51,954 nt of DNA from Streptomyces carpinensis (lineage in GTDB: Bacteria > Actinomycetota > Actinomycetes > Streptomycetales > Streptomycetaceae), in the NCBI RefSeq assembly GCF_002154505.1, contig NZ_MUBM01000129.1:1-51954 (forward strand), in the 5' to 3' direction. Below, piece by piece: positions 27,156-37,558 of the stretch. Numbering within the stretch: position 1 is the first letter of the stretch; each line of letters begins with the position of its first letter. Below the pieces are notes generated by a model, which saw only the letters and a program-made list of their open reading frames with translations, did no database searches and had not been told where the DNA came from. The position numbers and the translations under genes were made by a program.

Positions 27156-27925
27156 CAGGACAACTCCCGGAACCATTTGACGAGAAATGCCGGTACGAAC
27201 ACCAGGTGTGCCGCGAGCAGAGACAGGTAGAGCGCGAGAAATAGCCTTTCGTTTCCCAGGAACAAGAAGATCAGGCAGAGCAGGCCGAAGTCCACGGGCA
27301 GCAGCGCCACGCCCCGGACGGCGGAGGGCGGCTGCGACGGGCGGAGGTCCACGGCCGCCCGTCGCGTTCTGAGCTGTCCCGCCAGCATCCCGCCGAAGAA
27401 CAGCAGGACGGCAGCGAACTGAAAAGCGATCGGGGCCAGCAGCAGGGCCGGTGGCAGATGGTCGAAGAAGCGGTGGAGCGAAATCAGCACGGCGGCATGG
27501 ATTCCCAGCAGCTTCGCGCAGTCCACCACATGGTCCATCCACTCCCCGGACGGGCTGGCGGATCGGTTCAGCCGCGCCAGTTGGCCGTCCGCGGAATCGA
27601 GCGCGAATCCGATGAGCAGGGCGAGCGCGACCCAGCACCCGAGCGCGGGAGAAGGGCGGTGAAAGGCGATGGCGGTGATGCCTGCCAGGCTGGCCATTCC
27701 GCTGGCGGCGGTCACTTGGTTGGGTGAAAGCCCCATGCAGTGTGCCGCCGCCGCGAGCAGCCTGCCGACCGGCCGATTGACGAAGCGTGTGTAGGCGGGA
27801 ACCCCCGAAGCGGTTTTCTGCGCCTTCGAGAGCTGCCGCACCGCGGTGGAGAAGTCCGCTCGCGGAACCTCGCACCTGAATTGTTGGAATGATCGCCGCC
27901 GGCCCGAATCCTCAGTGGCGTCCAT
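27155..27925 (-). CDS. CDP-alcohol phosphotransferase family protein
   Basis: A 256-residue integral membrane enzyme. The family motif D-x2-DG-x2-AR-x8-G-x3-D-x3-D is complete: Asp110, Asp113-Gly114, Ala117-Arg118, Gly127, Asp131, Asp135. Such enzymes displace CMP from a CDP-alcohol with a hydroxyl acceptor, making phosphodiester bonds, usually in phospholipid synthesis. Its place in a polysaccharide operon, and the cytidylyltransferase at 16038, suggest it may instead attach a phospho-alcohol group or make a lipid carrier (inference). The N-terminal 35 residues are polar. GGAG lies 9 bases before the ATG. First gene of the operon running to 25492. Confidence 0.87.
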   Translation of the reverse strand: MDATEDSGRRRSFQQFRCEVPRADFSTAVRQLSKAQKTASGVPAYTRFVNRPVGRLLAAAAHCMGLSPNQVTAASGMASLAGITAIAFHRPSPALGCWVALALLIGFALDSADGQLARLNRSASPSGEWMDHVVDCAKLLGIHAAVLISLHRFFDHLPPALLLAPIAFQFAAVLLFFGGMLAGQLRTRRAAVDLRPSQPPSAVRGVALLPVDFGLLCLIFLFLGNERLFLALYLSLLAAHLVFVPAFLVKWFRELS

Positions 27926-28272
27926 GCGTGAAGGCTCCGAAGTTCGACACGGAAAAGCAATTCGCCCTGCTGCAGGTCATTGGCCAAAAGTAGGCAGCTC
28001 GACCTCGCCTCACCGGATTCGACAGGCAGGCTTATCGCAAGATCCACCCGATCAGCCTCGATATTTCATGACCGGCTGAGCCTTTTCGGCACCGGCGGCC
28101 CAGGATGAGGACCGGGCGTGCGTGCGACGCCGCACTCGACCGGTGCCCGTGCGACGGGCGGAGTGCGGAGGCGAATGCCCACGTTCATGCCGCAGGAGCT
28201 TCGCTCGATCACGCCCACGGCCCGATGTGTCCCATTGGTGAGGTATGCGCTGGGACGCTAGCCTCGGCGCCC
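27926..28272. other. Divergent intergenic region
   Basis: This region of about 347 bases lies between the CDP-alcohol phosphotransferase (minus) and the GDSL hydrolase (plus). It must contain both promoters. On the plus strand TTGGTG (28235-28240), an 18-base spacer and TAGCCT (28259-28264) end 8 bases before the GDSL ATG, which would give a nearly leaderless mRNA. I see no gene here; an upstream in-frame extension of the GDSL gene has no ribosome site or signal-peptide logic. Confidence 0.5.
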
Positions 28273-29010
28273 ATGGCGAGATCTTCGAGGTCACAGCGTT
28301 CGGGTGGGCCGGCACAGCGGCCCCGACGCGCACTGGTTGTCGTGCTGATCGCCCTTCTGGCATCCCTGCTGGTCACCCCCGCCACAGCCGAGGACACCGT
28401 GACCGGCACCGGCACCGGCACACCGAGGTTGCGGCTGTTCGTCCTGGGCGACAGCATCGCCGGCGGCAGCGACCAGGGCGGCCACGGGCCGCACGGCTGG
28501 CCCGCGTTGGTCGCCCACCGGCTGGGGCTGGCGCTGCGTCTCGACGGTGAGGGCGGCACGGGCTACACCACCGGCGGCCGGCAACCGGGCGGGCGGCCCT
28601 ACCCGCGGCGGATCAGTGAAGCCATCGCGGCGGCGCCCGACTCGGTGATCGTCGAGGGGTCCCGGAACGACCTCGCCCCGGCACGGGTCCGGACCGCCGC
28701 GGTGAACAGCCTGCGCCGGCTGCGTGCAGGGCTGCCCCACGCGCGGATCCTGGTCATCGGGCCGATCTACTCCGACCCGCGGCCGGTCGGCTCTCGCCCG
28801 GTCGACGAGGCAGTCGCGGCCGCGGCGAGGACACTGGGCCTGCCCTACCTGTCCCCGGTGCGCCTCGGCTGGTTCACCGGAGCCGCGCACCGGTTCATCG
28901 GCCGCGACGGCGTCCACCCCACAAACGCCGGGCACGCCTACCTCGCCGAGCGGATCCGCCCCGAACTCTCCCGGCTGTTGCACCGTGGGTCTGCTTCGGG
29001 CGGCCAGTGA
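28273..29010 (+). CDS. Secreted SGNH/GDSL-family hydrolase
   Basis: A 245-residue exported esterase or lipase-like protein. An Arg-rich n-region, a hydrophobic core (ALVVVLIALLASLLV, about 20-34) and AxA (TPATAE) make a signal peptide. The catalytic Ser61 lies in LGDSIAGGS, the block III Asn in GSRNDL, and the Asp212/His215 pair in DGVHP, so the SGNH triad appears intact. Substrate unknown; deacylation of surface glycans or wall polymers is possible given the neighbours, opposing the acyltransferase at 26625. The start ATG at 28273 was chosen for the signal peptide; it has no good ribosome site, and its promoter (28235-28264) would give a near-leaderless transcript. Confidence 0.85.
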   Translation: MARSSRSQRSGGPAQRPRRALVVVLIALLASLLVTPATAEDTVTGTGTGTPRLRLFVLGDSIAGGSDQGGHGPHGWPALVAHRLGLALRLDGEGGTGYTTGGRQPGGRPYPRRISEAIAAAPDSVIVEGSRNDLAPARVRTAAVNSLRRLRAGLPHARILVIGPIYSDPRPVGSRPVDEAVAAAARTLGLPYLSPVRLGWFTGAAHRFIGRDGVHPTNAGHAYLAERIRPELSRLLHRGSASGGQ

Positions 29011-29199
29011 GCGTCTCGCCCGGGTCACAGCCGGCTTCGTCATCCGCGTCGGCGCCGCGCCCGCCCGCGCCACCGCCGTCATCGGCCACCGCTCCCGGCG
29101 TGCACACGGCTGGAGAAGACTCGGTCGGCCGGATCGTGAGCCGGTCGGCCGGGTCGCGCGAGCACGGGGTGCGGCCCGGCCGGCCGTGGGGCGCCTGCC

Positions 29200-30675
29200 T
29201 CAGTAGGCGCCGCGTCCGTCCAGGACGGCGCGGAGGGTGCGGGCCATGACCGACATGTCCAGGGTCCAGGACCAGTTGTCCACGTACCGCAGATCGAGTG
29301 AGACGGTCTCGTGCCAGGTCAGGTCCGACCGCCCGCTCACCTGCCAGAGCCCCGTGAGGCCCGGTTTGACGCTCAGCCGGCGCATCTCCGCCTGGTCGTA
29401 GCAGGCGACTTCCTCGGGCAGCGGCGGGCGGGGGCCCACCAGCGACATGTGACCGAGCAGAACGTTGACCAGCTGGGGAAGTTCGTCCAGCGAGTAGCGG
29501 CGGAGGAGACGGCCGACCGGCGTGACCCGTGGATCCCGGCGGAGCTTGAACATGTGGCCGTCGTTCTCGTTCGCCGCGACCAGGTCGCTCTTCATCCGGT
29601 CCGCGTCCGCCACCATGGTCCTGAACTTCCACAGGGGAAAAGGGATGTTGTGCCGCCCGACACGGGTTTGGCGGTAGATGACCGGCCCGGCCGAGCCCAT
29701 GCGCACGGAGAGCGCCAGAATCGCGAACAGCGGAGCCAGCACGACGAGAAGGACGAGCGCCCCCAGCCGATCCGTGGCCTCCTTCAGCAGCGTCGGCAGG
29801 CCGCGTCGCGTCGGCGGTGAGATGTGCAGCAGGGTGAGTCCGGCCGCCGTGGTGAGCCGGATCCTGCGCCGGGCCACCTCGATGATGCCCGGCAGGATCA
29901 TGAGCGGACAGCCCGCGTCGTGCAGGGCCCAGGACAGCCGCCTGAGCCGGCCCCCGGACATGTGCCCGCCGGGCGCCACGAAGACCAGATCGGCGCCGAG
30001 CGCCTCGGCCGCCTCCCGCACGGACAAGGCATCCTCGTCGAAGTCCGCCGGCTCCTCGGCCCGGAGCCGGCCGCACACCCGTACACCGGACAGCAGGTCA
30101 CCCTCGCCGACCACACAGGCTCCGACCGCCACATAGCCGTGATCGGTCCGCTCGGCGAGCTGTCCGACCACGGCGTCCACCGCCCCGGCCTCACCGATGA
30201 CGAACACGCGCCGCAGCGCGCGGGCGTCGCGACGCGCTGCCAGCACACTGCGGTGCACCGCCCTGCGGCAGAGCAGGGTGACCACCAGCGACGGGCACAG
30301 CGCGCCGAGCGGGACGGCAGGCGCGCCGCCGAGGCCGGACACGCTACGCAGCACGGCCAGCGCGCCGAGCAGCACGAGCCAGTCCCGCACGAGCGACCCG
30401 AGCGGCGCGTCCTCGTCCCACGTCCAGGGTGCGTACCGCCCGCCGACGACGCCGACGAGCAACCAGACCATGCTGATCACCGCCGCCTGCCGCAGGGGGT
30501 GGGGCTCACTGATCGCCGAGAACGTCACCGCCGCCGGCAGCGCCACTCCGGCGGCGTCCGCACAGACCGCGACCGCCGCGTACCGCCCGAACCTATGGCT
30601 TGTGCGCGAGGGCGTCCGGTGCGCCGTCCGAGATGCCGCCTGCCATGACGCCGCACTGGTCGACTGCCACATCAT
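29200..30675 (-). CDS. Undecaprenyl-phosphate sugar phosphotransferase (WbaP/WcaJ-type)
   Basis: A 491-residue membrane enzyme that starts the repeat unit by moving a sugar-1-phosphate onto undecaprenyl phosphate. Four to five N-terminal transmembrane segments are followed by a CoA-binding/Rossmann-like domain (RRVFVIGEAGAVDAVVGQL). The C-terminal catalytic domain has a hydrophobic membrane element and the motifs LWKFRTM, DELPQLVNVLLGHMSLVGPR and KPGLTGLWQVSGRS. The ATG at 30675 has GGGGAG about 5 bases upstream; a start 15 codons earlier is less likely. It is probably monocistronic, with an AT-rich promoter region upstream. Confidence 0.92.
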   Translation of the reverse strand: MMWQSTSAASWQAASRTAHRTPSRTSHRFGRYAAVAVCADAAGVALPAAVTFSAISEPHPLRQAAVISMVWLLVGVVGGRYAPWTWDEDAPLGSLVRDWLVLLGALAVLRSVSGLGGAPAVPLGALCPSLVVTLLCRRAVHRSVLAARRDARALRRVFVIGEAGAVDAVVGQLAERTDHGYVAVGACVVGEGDLLSGVRVCGRLRAEEPADFDEDALSVREAAEALGADLVFVAPGGHMSGGRLRRLSWALHDAGCPLMILPGIIEVARRRIRLTTAAGLTLLHISPPTRRGLPTLLKEATDRLGALVLLVVLAPLFAILALSVRMGSAGPVIYRQTRVGRHNIPFPLWKFRTMVADADRMKSDLVAANENDGHMFKLRRDPRVTPVGRLLRRYSLDELPQLVNVLLGHMSLVGPRPPLPEEVACYDQAEMRRLSVKPGLTGLWQVSGRSDLTWHETVSLDLRYVDNWSWTLDMSVMARTLRAVLDGRGAY

Positions 30676-31253
30676 GATTCTCCCCAAAGACCCCGTACGA
30701 AGCGCAGGGCGCGACTGCAACCGCGCCGATACGAAGCCGACGCACGCGCCTCATGCGATGTTGATATCAACCTTTACACACCTATGTCTTACTTTCGGGA
30801 TTTACCACTAACTAAATCCTGTCTTGGAGGGACGAAGGAGTGACGAGGTGCGAGCGGGCGGCCGCGACGGTCCGGGGATGCCGTCCGGAGCGGCCCGGGC
30901 GCGACGAGGACTGCGTCGTGTCGTCCGGCGGCGCCGGGTACTGCCCACTTGTATGCCCGGGTGAGGACGGCGGCTGATATGGAATCAACGAGGCTCCCGC
31001 ACTGGCGGATTGAGACGTCGAACGCCTCTCCCGACGGCACTGGAGCCTCGTGTGTTGCGGGCACCGTCATCACCCGCGCGGTGGCCACACCGAAAGAGCT
31101 CAGTGGCTCGATTCGCCCCATGACTTCGACCGGTCAGGGCGAATCGACGGATCGGAGCAGGTGGGTCGGAGCAGATGGGTCGGACCCGGGTGGATCGACA
31201 CAGGCGGGTCGGAGCCGGGTGGCTCGGACCCTGGCGGGGCGGACCCGGGTGGG
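30676..31253. other. AT-rich promoter region and gene-free stretch upstream of the WbaP-type gene
   Basis: A region of about 578 bases with no convincing gene. From about 30755 to 30825 it is distinctly AT-rich for this genome. It contains a 12-base perfect palindrome (GTTGATATCAAC, 30760-30771) and an inverted repeat GGATTTA/TAAATCC with an 8-base spacer (30798-30819). These probably form the control region of the initiating sugar transferase gene. The rest, 30830-31150, holds nothing recognisable. Confidence 0.5.

Positions 31254-31255
<2 letters not shown>
31154..31255. repeat. Degenerate 14-15 bp tandem repeat at the 3' end of gdhA
   Basis: Seven imperfect copies of a 14-15 base unit (consensus near GGAcCCGGGTGGGTC) run head to tail and end at the gdhA stop codon, overlapping it by two bases. 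Units vary by one to five bases. It is not a CRISPR array, since there are no spacers. Confidence 0.75.
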
Positions 31256-32921
<1,666 letters not shown>

Positions 32922-33022
32922 TCACTCATTGCAGTGGGCGGAGTCGACCACGCTGAGTGACCGTAGGGAAGGAACTAGCCGACCTCACGACCGAACGACC
33001 ACCCACTTCACGAACCTCGGCG

Positions 33023-33483
33023 TGCTGCGTCGCCCGACGCACGAGGTCATCGGCGTCCTCCACGACGACAACGCCGACCCGGCCGAGCCTCTTCTCGCCT
33101 GCGCCGCACTGAGCAGCTGGGCCGACCCGGCCGGTTACGGCCCCTGTCACCGCGGCCGCCGCCGCGCCGGACGACGTGGTGTGGCGCAGGCAGTCGTACG
33201 ACCGCTGCTTCGGCCAGGACGGCACCTTCGGGCAGCTCGCGGAAGCGGTCGGTGCGCGTGCCAGGAGGAGATCCGCGCCACCGTCGAGCGCGGCATCCAA
33301 CGGCGCGCCGCCGACCACCCTTTCGACCTCGGCCTCCAACTCGCCCTGCTCACGGCCTCCATGCGCCGCTTCGACGAGCCGACGGTCACCGACGCGATTC
33401 GCGGCCTCCTCGCCGCGAACCCAGGTGACCGCGCCCGCCGGCAACTCGCCGAAGCCACCGGAAGTTCGCACTGGTTGATGTAG
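33023..33483 (+). pseudogene. Possible degraded gene, unrecognised
   Basis: On the plus strand, protein-like segments occur in different frames: GVLRRPTHEVIGVLHDD in one frame, then DDVVWRRQSYDRCFGQDGTF in a second (about 33170-33240), then a return to the first with EEIRATVERGIQRRAADHPF and LGLQLALLTASMRRFDEP, ending at TAG 33481-33483. The switch suggests a frameshifted remnant. I do not recognise the family, and chance high-GC open frames are an alternative. Confidence 0.25.
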
Positions 33484-33586
33484 TTCCGCGACCTGGCGGG
33501 CGACTCAACCGCCGGTCCTCGACGACGGACCGCATCGGGGCGTCGGTGGTCGTCCGTCTCGTTGAGCGGCGGGATCCCGATTCCTC

Positions 33587-35128
33587 TCAGCGGGCTTCCA
33601 CCGGAGGCCAGTTCCCGGAGGCGCACAGCTCCATGTACTGGGCGGTGGGAAGGTGGGTCGGAGGAAAGTGGGGGCCTGCTCCCGAGTGCGGGACGACGAT
33701 GACGGCGCTGAACGGAACCGTGGCCGGGTCGCCCGTCTTATTGTGTTCCCTGAAGCCGAAGCGGAACGTCCAGCCGTAGGCGAAGTCGATTCCCGACTCC
33801 GGGAAAACGATCACGGAGCCGGCTCTCTCCGGGTAGGCGGTGGTGTTCAGATGGTGGGAGGCCGCTGCCACCGCGTGCTCGCGGGGCACCTTCCCGCCGG
33901 ACCGCCGCCGCCTGGTAACGGCTACGGCCACCACGGCTCCGCCCCCGATCACCACCGCGCCGGCACCCAACCCGATCCACAGCATGCCGTTGCCGCTGTC
34001 GTCCTGGGAGGCCCCGCCTGCAGCGACACCTTCGTCCTGCACAGCGCCGGAATCCTTGCCCGACGGCGAGGACGAGGGCCTGGCCGGCGCCGACGACTCC
34101 GCCGCTGCCAGGTCCGGCAGCGGATAGACGTCGGCCGGTCCCGGGTCGCCCGGATCCTCCAGCGCGATGCGCGGCCGCACGATGCCGTAGCCGATGGAGT
34201 CGTTGCGCTTGGCGCCGTTGGTGGGGGCGCCGATGGTGTTGAGCATGACGCGGAGGACCTGATTGTTGGTCCAGGTCGGGTGCTCGGACCAGATGAGGGC
34301 GGCGCTGGCGGAGGCCAGCGCGGTAGCGCCGCTGGTGCCATGACTCTTACAGAGACCCGTTTTGCCGCCACAGGCATGGACCAAGTCCGCACCCGGGGCT
34401 GCCATGTCGACCTGGGGCCCGAACTCCGATTCGGCGGTCCTGCGGAGATCCTTGCCGACTCCTGCCACGCCGACGACTCCGGGCGTGGCCGCCGGGTACT
34501 CGACCGGGTTTCCCTTGTCAGCGTTATTTCCTACAGCCGCAAAGATGAGCGAACCGTGGGACAGGGCGTACTTCACCGCAGCAGTGAGCTGCGGAGAGTT
34601 GAGACGTTCTCCCATGGAGATGTTGATGACCCGGGCGCCGGAGTCAGTTGCGTAGCGGATGGCTTTGCTGAAGTCCGAGGGGCCGGCGAACCCGTTGGTG
34701 TCGCTGGGGGCGGGCATCCGGATCGGCAGAATCTTGGCACCTGGCGCGAGACCGAAGGCGCCGTTTCCTCCGCCGTATGCACCCGTGCCGGCGATGAGTC
34801 CAGCCATCCCTGTGCCGTGACCGTCATAGTCCGTGTGTTCATCACCAGCACGTTTTGAGGGCGCGAGATCCTCTCCGTCGAGCACCCGGCCCTTCAAGTC
34901 CGCGTTGTCTGGGTCAACTCCGGTGTCGATCACCGCGACCGTAATGCCCTTGCCCGTACTCGTCCGCCACATCTCCTCCGCGTGCATGGCGTCCAGGTGC
35001 CATTGCTGTGAGCGTGTGGAGTCGGCGTAAGCCTGCGTGGCTGGACCGCCCACCAGCAGCACACTGAATGCCGTTGAGGCTACGGCACGTATCCCTCTCT
35101 CCCACCTACGGGCCAGGGGCATGCGCAT
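33587..35128 (-). CDS. Mycosin-like subtilisin protease (type VII secretion-associated)
   Basis: A 513-residue membrane-anchored S8 serine protease. A signal peptide covers about residues 1-36 (GGPATQAYADS). The triad is Asp68 (AVIDTGVD), His104 (DGHGTGMAGLIAG) and Ser266 (HGTSGATALAS), with oxyanion Asn in AAVGNN. A Pro/Ser-rich linker leads to a transmembrane helix at about 382-404, then RRRR. Mycosins usually end soon after this helix, whereas this one has a cytoplasmic tail of about 109 residues (see findings). It lies 20 bases after the WXG protein gene. Mycosins process or license ESX substrates and stabilise the ESX membrane complex, but no ecc core genes are present here. Confidence 0.88.
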   Translation of the reverse strand: MRMPLARRWERGIRAVASTAFSVLLVGGPATQAYADSTRSQQWHLDAMHAEEMWRTSTGKGITVAVIDTGVDPDNADLKGRVLDGEDLAPSKRAGDEHTDYDGHGTGMAGLIAGTGAYGGGNGAFGLAPGAKILPIRMPAPSDTNGFAGPSDFSKAIRYATDSGARVINISMGERLNSPQLTAAVKYALSHGSLIFAAVGNNADKGNPVEYPAATPGVVGVAGVGKDLRRTAESEFGPQVDMAAPGADLVHACGGKTGLCKSHGTSGATALASASAALIWSEHPTWTNNQVLRVMLNTIGAPTNGAKRNDSIGYGIVRPRIALEDPGDPGPADVYPLPDLAAAESSAPARPSSSPSGKDSGAVQDEGVAAGGASQDDSGNGMLWIGLGAGAVVIGGGAVVAVAVTRRRRSGGKVPREHAVAAASHHLNTTAYPERAGSVIVFPESGIDFAYGWTFRFGFREHNKTGDPATVPFSAVIVVPHSGAGPHFPPTHLPTAQYMELCASGNWPPVEAR

Positions 35129-35148
35129 GGTTCCGTTTCCCTTGATCG

Positions 35149-36729
35149 TCAGTCGGTGGTCGGCGGTTCGCTTCGGCGGTCGCCCCTCTGCTCCGTGTCC
35201 CTCTGCTCCTCGTTCCGCTGCCGCACACGACTGGTCGATCCGCCCGGAGCACCGCGAACGCCACCCCGCGTGCCAGCCTTACTGGGCACGCCACCCGAGA
35301 TACCTCCCCGCGTCGGTGCGGAAGGTACAGGGCCGCCCGGCCTCGCCTGAGCACGACCTGTTCTCTGCGGCGTACCGCCCACGATGCCCTCGCGCGGCGT
35401 CGCCACCGGGCGCCCGGCGGTCCGGTTGACCGGCTGCCCCATCGAACCCGTGCTCGGCATATGGCTCGCCGAGCCTCGACTGGCTGCGGATTCGCCGCCA
35501 AGCGAGGCCCCGGGTGCCCGACCGGTCGACCGGCCAGTGGCGGGTGGCCCGGCTGGACGCCCACCCGTGACGCCCGAGCCGGAGGCACCGCCCCGGCCGA
35601 ATACCGATCCCTGGTTCGAGATGGCGCGACCGACCGTCCCGGTGGAACTGGGCACATTGCGGCCCGGGACAGGACTGATTCCCTCGGTTCCGCGACCGGG
35701 TACACGCCCCATGGGCCCTTGCGCAGGTCGGGCGGGCAAGCTTCCGCCACCGGCCTGCTTTCCGATTCCGCCGGATGACGAAGGCATACGAATGGGACGT
35801 GGCATGGGAGATACCGGGCCATTCGTCGGTGACAGCGGTCCCGTGTCCGGACGCGGGGTCGTAGCAGGTCCCTCCACGGAACGCGTGGAGGGCTGAGGGG
35901 CGTCCGGCGGTACAGATACTGAGTCGATGCCGACATGCGGAGCGGGTTCACTGGTCGGCGGGTGCATCCGATGAAACGGAGACCCACTCGTGGACAGATC
36001 CGAGGGGAGCTTGGAAGCCGCGGAATCTTGCCGCTGAGTTCGTACGCTTCCGCGCCGTTCAACTGTTGTTCCAGAACTGGAACCACCGCCGGCGCCTCGG
36101 CTCGAGCCGTTTCCTGGCCTAGCCAGGTCCTCGGAGGAGATGTATGGAGCCGGCGGCGTAATCGCACCCGGCGGTGGCGGAAACTTAGGCCTTTCCAGGG
36201 CATTCATCTGCGTAGCGGACTGATCGTAGGACTGTCCCAGCTTCCGCATCTGGGCCGCCGCCTCCTGGCGGACCTTCTCGCGGTCGGCCTTCAGGGCGGC
36301 CAGTTCGCTCGCGGACTCGGCGCGGACCGCGGCGGCGTCCGGGTCGTTGTGGGCGGCCGTGGCCGCGTCCAGGTTGGCCTGGGCGCTCTTGGTGTCGCGG
36401 GGGATCGACGTCTGGGCCGTCGCGATCGCGCCCGAGGCGTGGCCCAGCCACTTCCCCGCGCCCTCGCTGAAGTCGCCCAGTCGGTGGGTGGAGTTGGCGA
36501 GGTCGTCGGCCCAGGTACGGAACGCCTCCGCACCGTCGCCCTTCCACTCCACCCACTGCGGGCGCACCTTCAGCTCATCCGCGATCTTGCGGATCTCCGT
36601 GGCGGCCGCGGTCAGACGGTCGGCGGCGGCCTGCACCTCTCCCGCGTTCGCCTGGTCCAGCCACGCGAGCATCTGCTCGTGGCTCATGCTCTCGAAGGAC
36701 GTACCGCCGCCGCTTCCCTTGCCTGCCAT
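35149..36729 (-). CDS. WXG-domain protein with long Pro/Gly/Ser-rich tail (T7SS-associated)
   Basis: A 526-residue protein. The N-terminal 160 residues are helical and ESX-like, with the W-x-G turn in VEWKGDGAEAFRTWADDLAN and a Lys/Glu/Ala-rich coiled stretch following. From about residue 185 the protein is low-complexity and disordered, rich in Pro, Gly, Ser, Thr and Arg. The architecture resembles PPE-like or EspB-like secreted proteins with a WXG domain, but it is not a recognised homologue. The start ATG has GGGGGAG 5 bases upstream; an extension of 36 codons is implausible. It lies between a 188-residue helical protein and the mycosin, which suggests one operon. Confidence 0.75.
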   Translation of the reverse strand: MAGKGSGGGTSFESMSHEQMLAWLDQANAGEVQAAADRLTAAATEIRKIADELKVRPQWVEWKGDGAEAFRTWADDLANSTHRLGDFSEGAGKWLGHASGAIATAQTSIPRDTKSAQANLDAATAAHNDPDAAAVRAESASELAALKADREKVRQEAAAQMRKLGQSYDQSATQMNALERPKFPPPPGAITPPAPYISSEDLARPGNGSSRGAGGGSSSGTTVERRGSVRTQRQDSAASKLPSDLSTSGSPFHRMHPPTSEPAPHVGIDSVSVPPDAPQPSTRSVEGPATTPRPDTGPLSPTNGPVSPMPRPIRMPSSSGGIGKQAGGGSLPARPAQGPMGRVPGRGTEGISPVPGRNVPSSTGTVGRAISNQGSVFGRGGASGSGVTGGRPAGPPATGRSTGRAPGASLGGESAASRGSASHMPSTGSMGQPVNRTAGRPVATPREGIVGGTPQRTGRAQARPGGPVPSAPTRGGISGGVPSKAGTRGGVRGAPGGSTSRVRQRNEEQRDTEQRGDRRSEPPTTD

Positions 36730-36769
36730 CAGGCCTCCCCCGCCGCCGTCCGAAAGACATCCGCCGCCA

Positions 36770-37336
36770 TCAGATCGTGCCACCCGAGTCGCCCGTGGGC
36801 GGCCGCCCGGACTGGTCCGGCTGCGCCCCGACGTCACCCTGACCGTGGCCCTTCTCGGGCAGGGACGGGTCGTAGGCCCCGCCGTAGTGCTCGGTCGTCT
36901 CGGCGCTGATCGCCGCCATCCGCCTGCGGACGTCGACGTCGATGTTCTGGTAGCCCTTGTGCGAGGCCACGACCGCGATGCCCATGCCCTCCATGGAGTC
37001 GGACAGCAGCTTCGACAGCGTCTCGAGTTCGCTGATGACCGTCTCGTACGCCGTGTAGATGCCGGCCGCCTCTCCCCACGACCCTCCTCCGCCGCCGAAC
37101 TGCCGGCGTGCGAGCTGGGCCTTGCCGACCTTGCCCGGGCCGGCCTCCGAGCCCTTCAGATCGTGGATCAGGGCGTCCACTCTCTTCTTGAACTCCGTGA
37201 ACGACGTGTACTCCGCCGCCAACGCGGCCGCGGCCCCGACACCCGCGGCACCTGCCGCCGCGAACATGCCCGGCAGAACCGACAGCAACGGCGGCGGCTG
37301 GTCGGCCGCCCCCGAACCGGCATCGCTCGGCAACAC
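36770..37336 (-). CDS. Hypothetical ESX-associated protein
   Basis: A 188-residue protein I do not recognise. A hydrophobic Ala/Gly-rich segment lies at about residues 16-40 (SVLPGMFAAAGAAGVGAAAA), then helical stretches (SFTEFKKRVDALIHDLKG, YTAYETVISELETLSKLLSD). YQNID fits the Y-x3-[DE] T7SS export pattern, but one occurrence is weak evidence. The start is GTG with GGAGG 5 bases upstream; an upstream ATG would add 15 residues. It precedes the WXG protein by 40 bases, so it is probably the first gene of the mycosin operon. A TAGAGT hexamer lies upstream without a clear -35. Confidence 0.6.
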   Translation of the reverse strand: MLPSDAGSGAADQPPPLLSVLPGMFAAAGAAGVGAAAALAAEYTSFTEFKKRVDALIHDLKGSEAGPGKVGKAQLARRQFGGGGGSWGEAAGIYTAYETVISELETLSKLLSDSMEGMGIAVVASHKGYQNIDVDVRRRMAAISAETTEHYGGAYDPSLPEKGHGQGDVGAQPDQSGRPPTGDSGGTI

Positions 37337-37558
37337 AACGTCCTCCCCCGTGCGTTCGTGAAGCGGAAGCCTCGGTGACAACTCTAGCTACACGCAGTGA
37401 CAGTCCCGATGTGGCTCCCCGGCCGCCAACCTGATGCCCCGCCACCTCACCCGCGAGGCCATCCCAGCTGACACGCCGACTGACCAGGTAAAACCGGCAT
37501 CGGAGATGCCAAACGCCTACGTGATAGGGCCTGCACGGAGCATAGAGGCCCTCAGCGG

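Noticed and set aside
30789..31121. A 110-codon minus-strand frame between gdhA and the WbaP-type gene
   Set aside because: No Shine-Dalgarno, no recognisable domain, and it overlaps the AT-rich control region.
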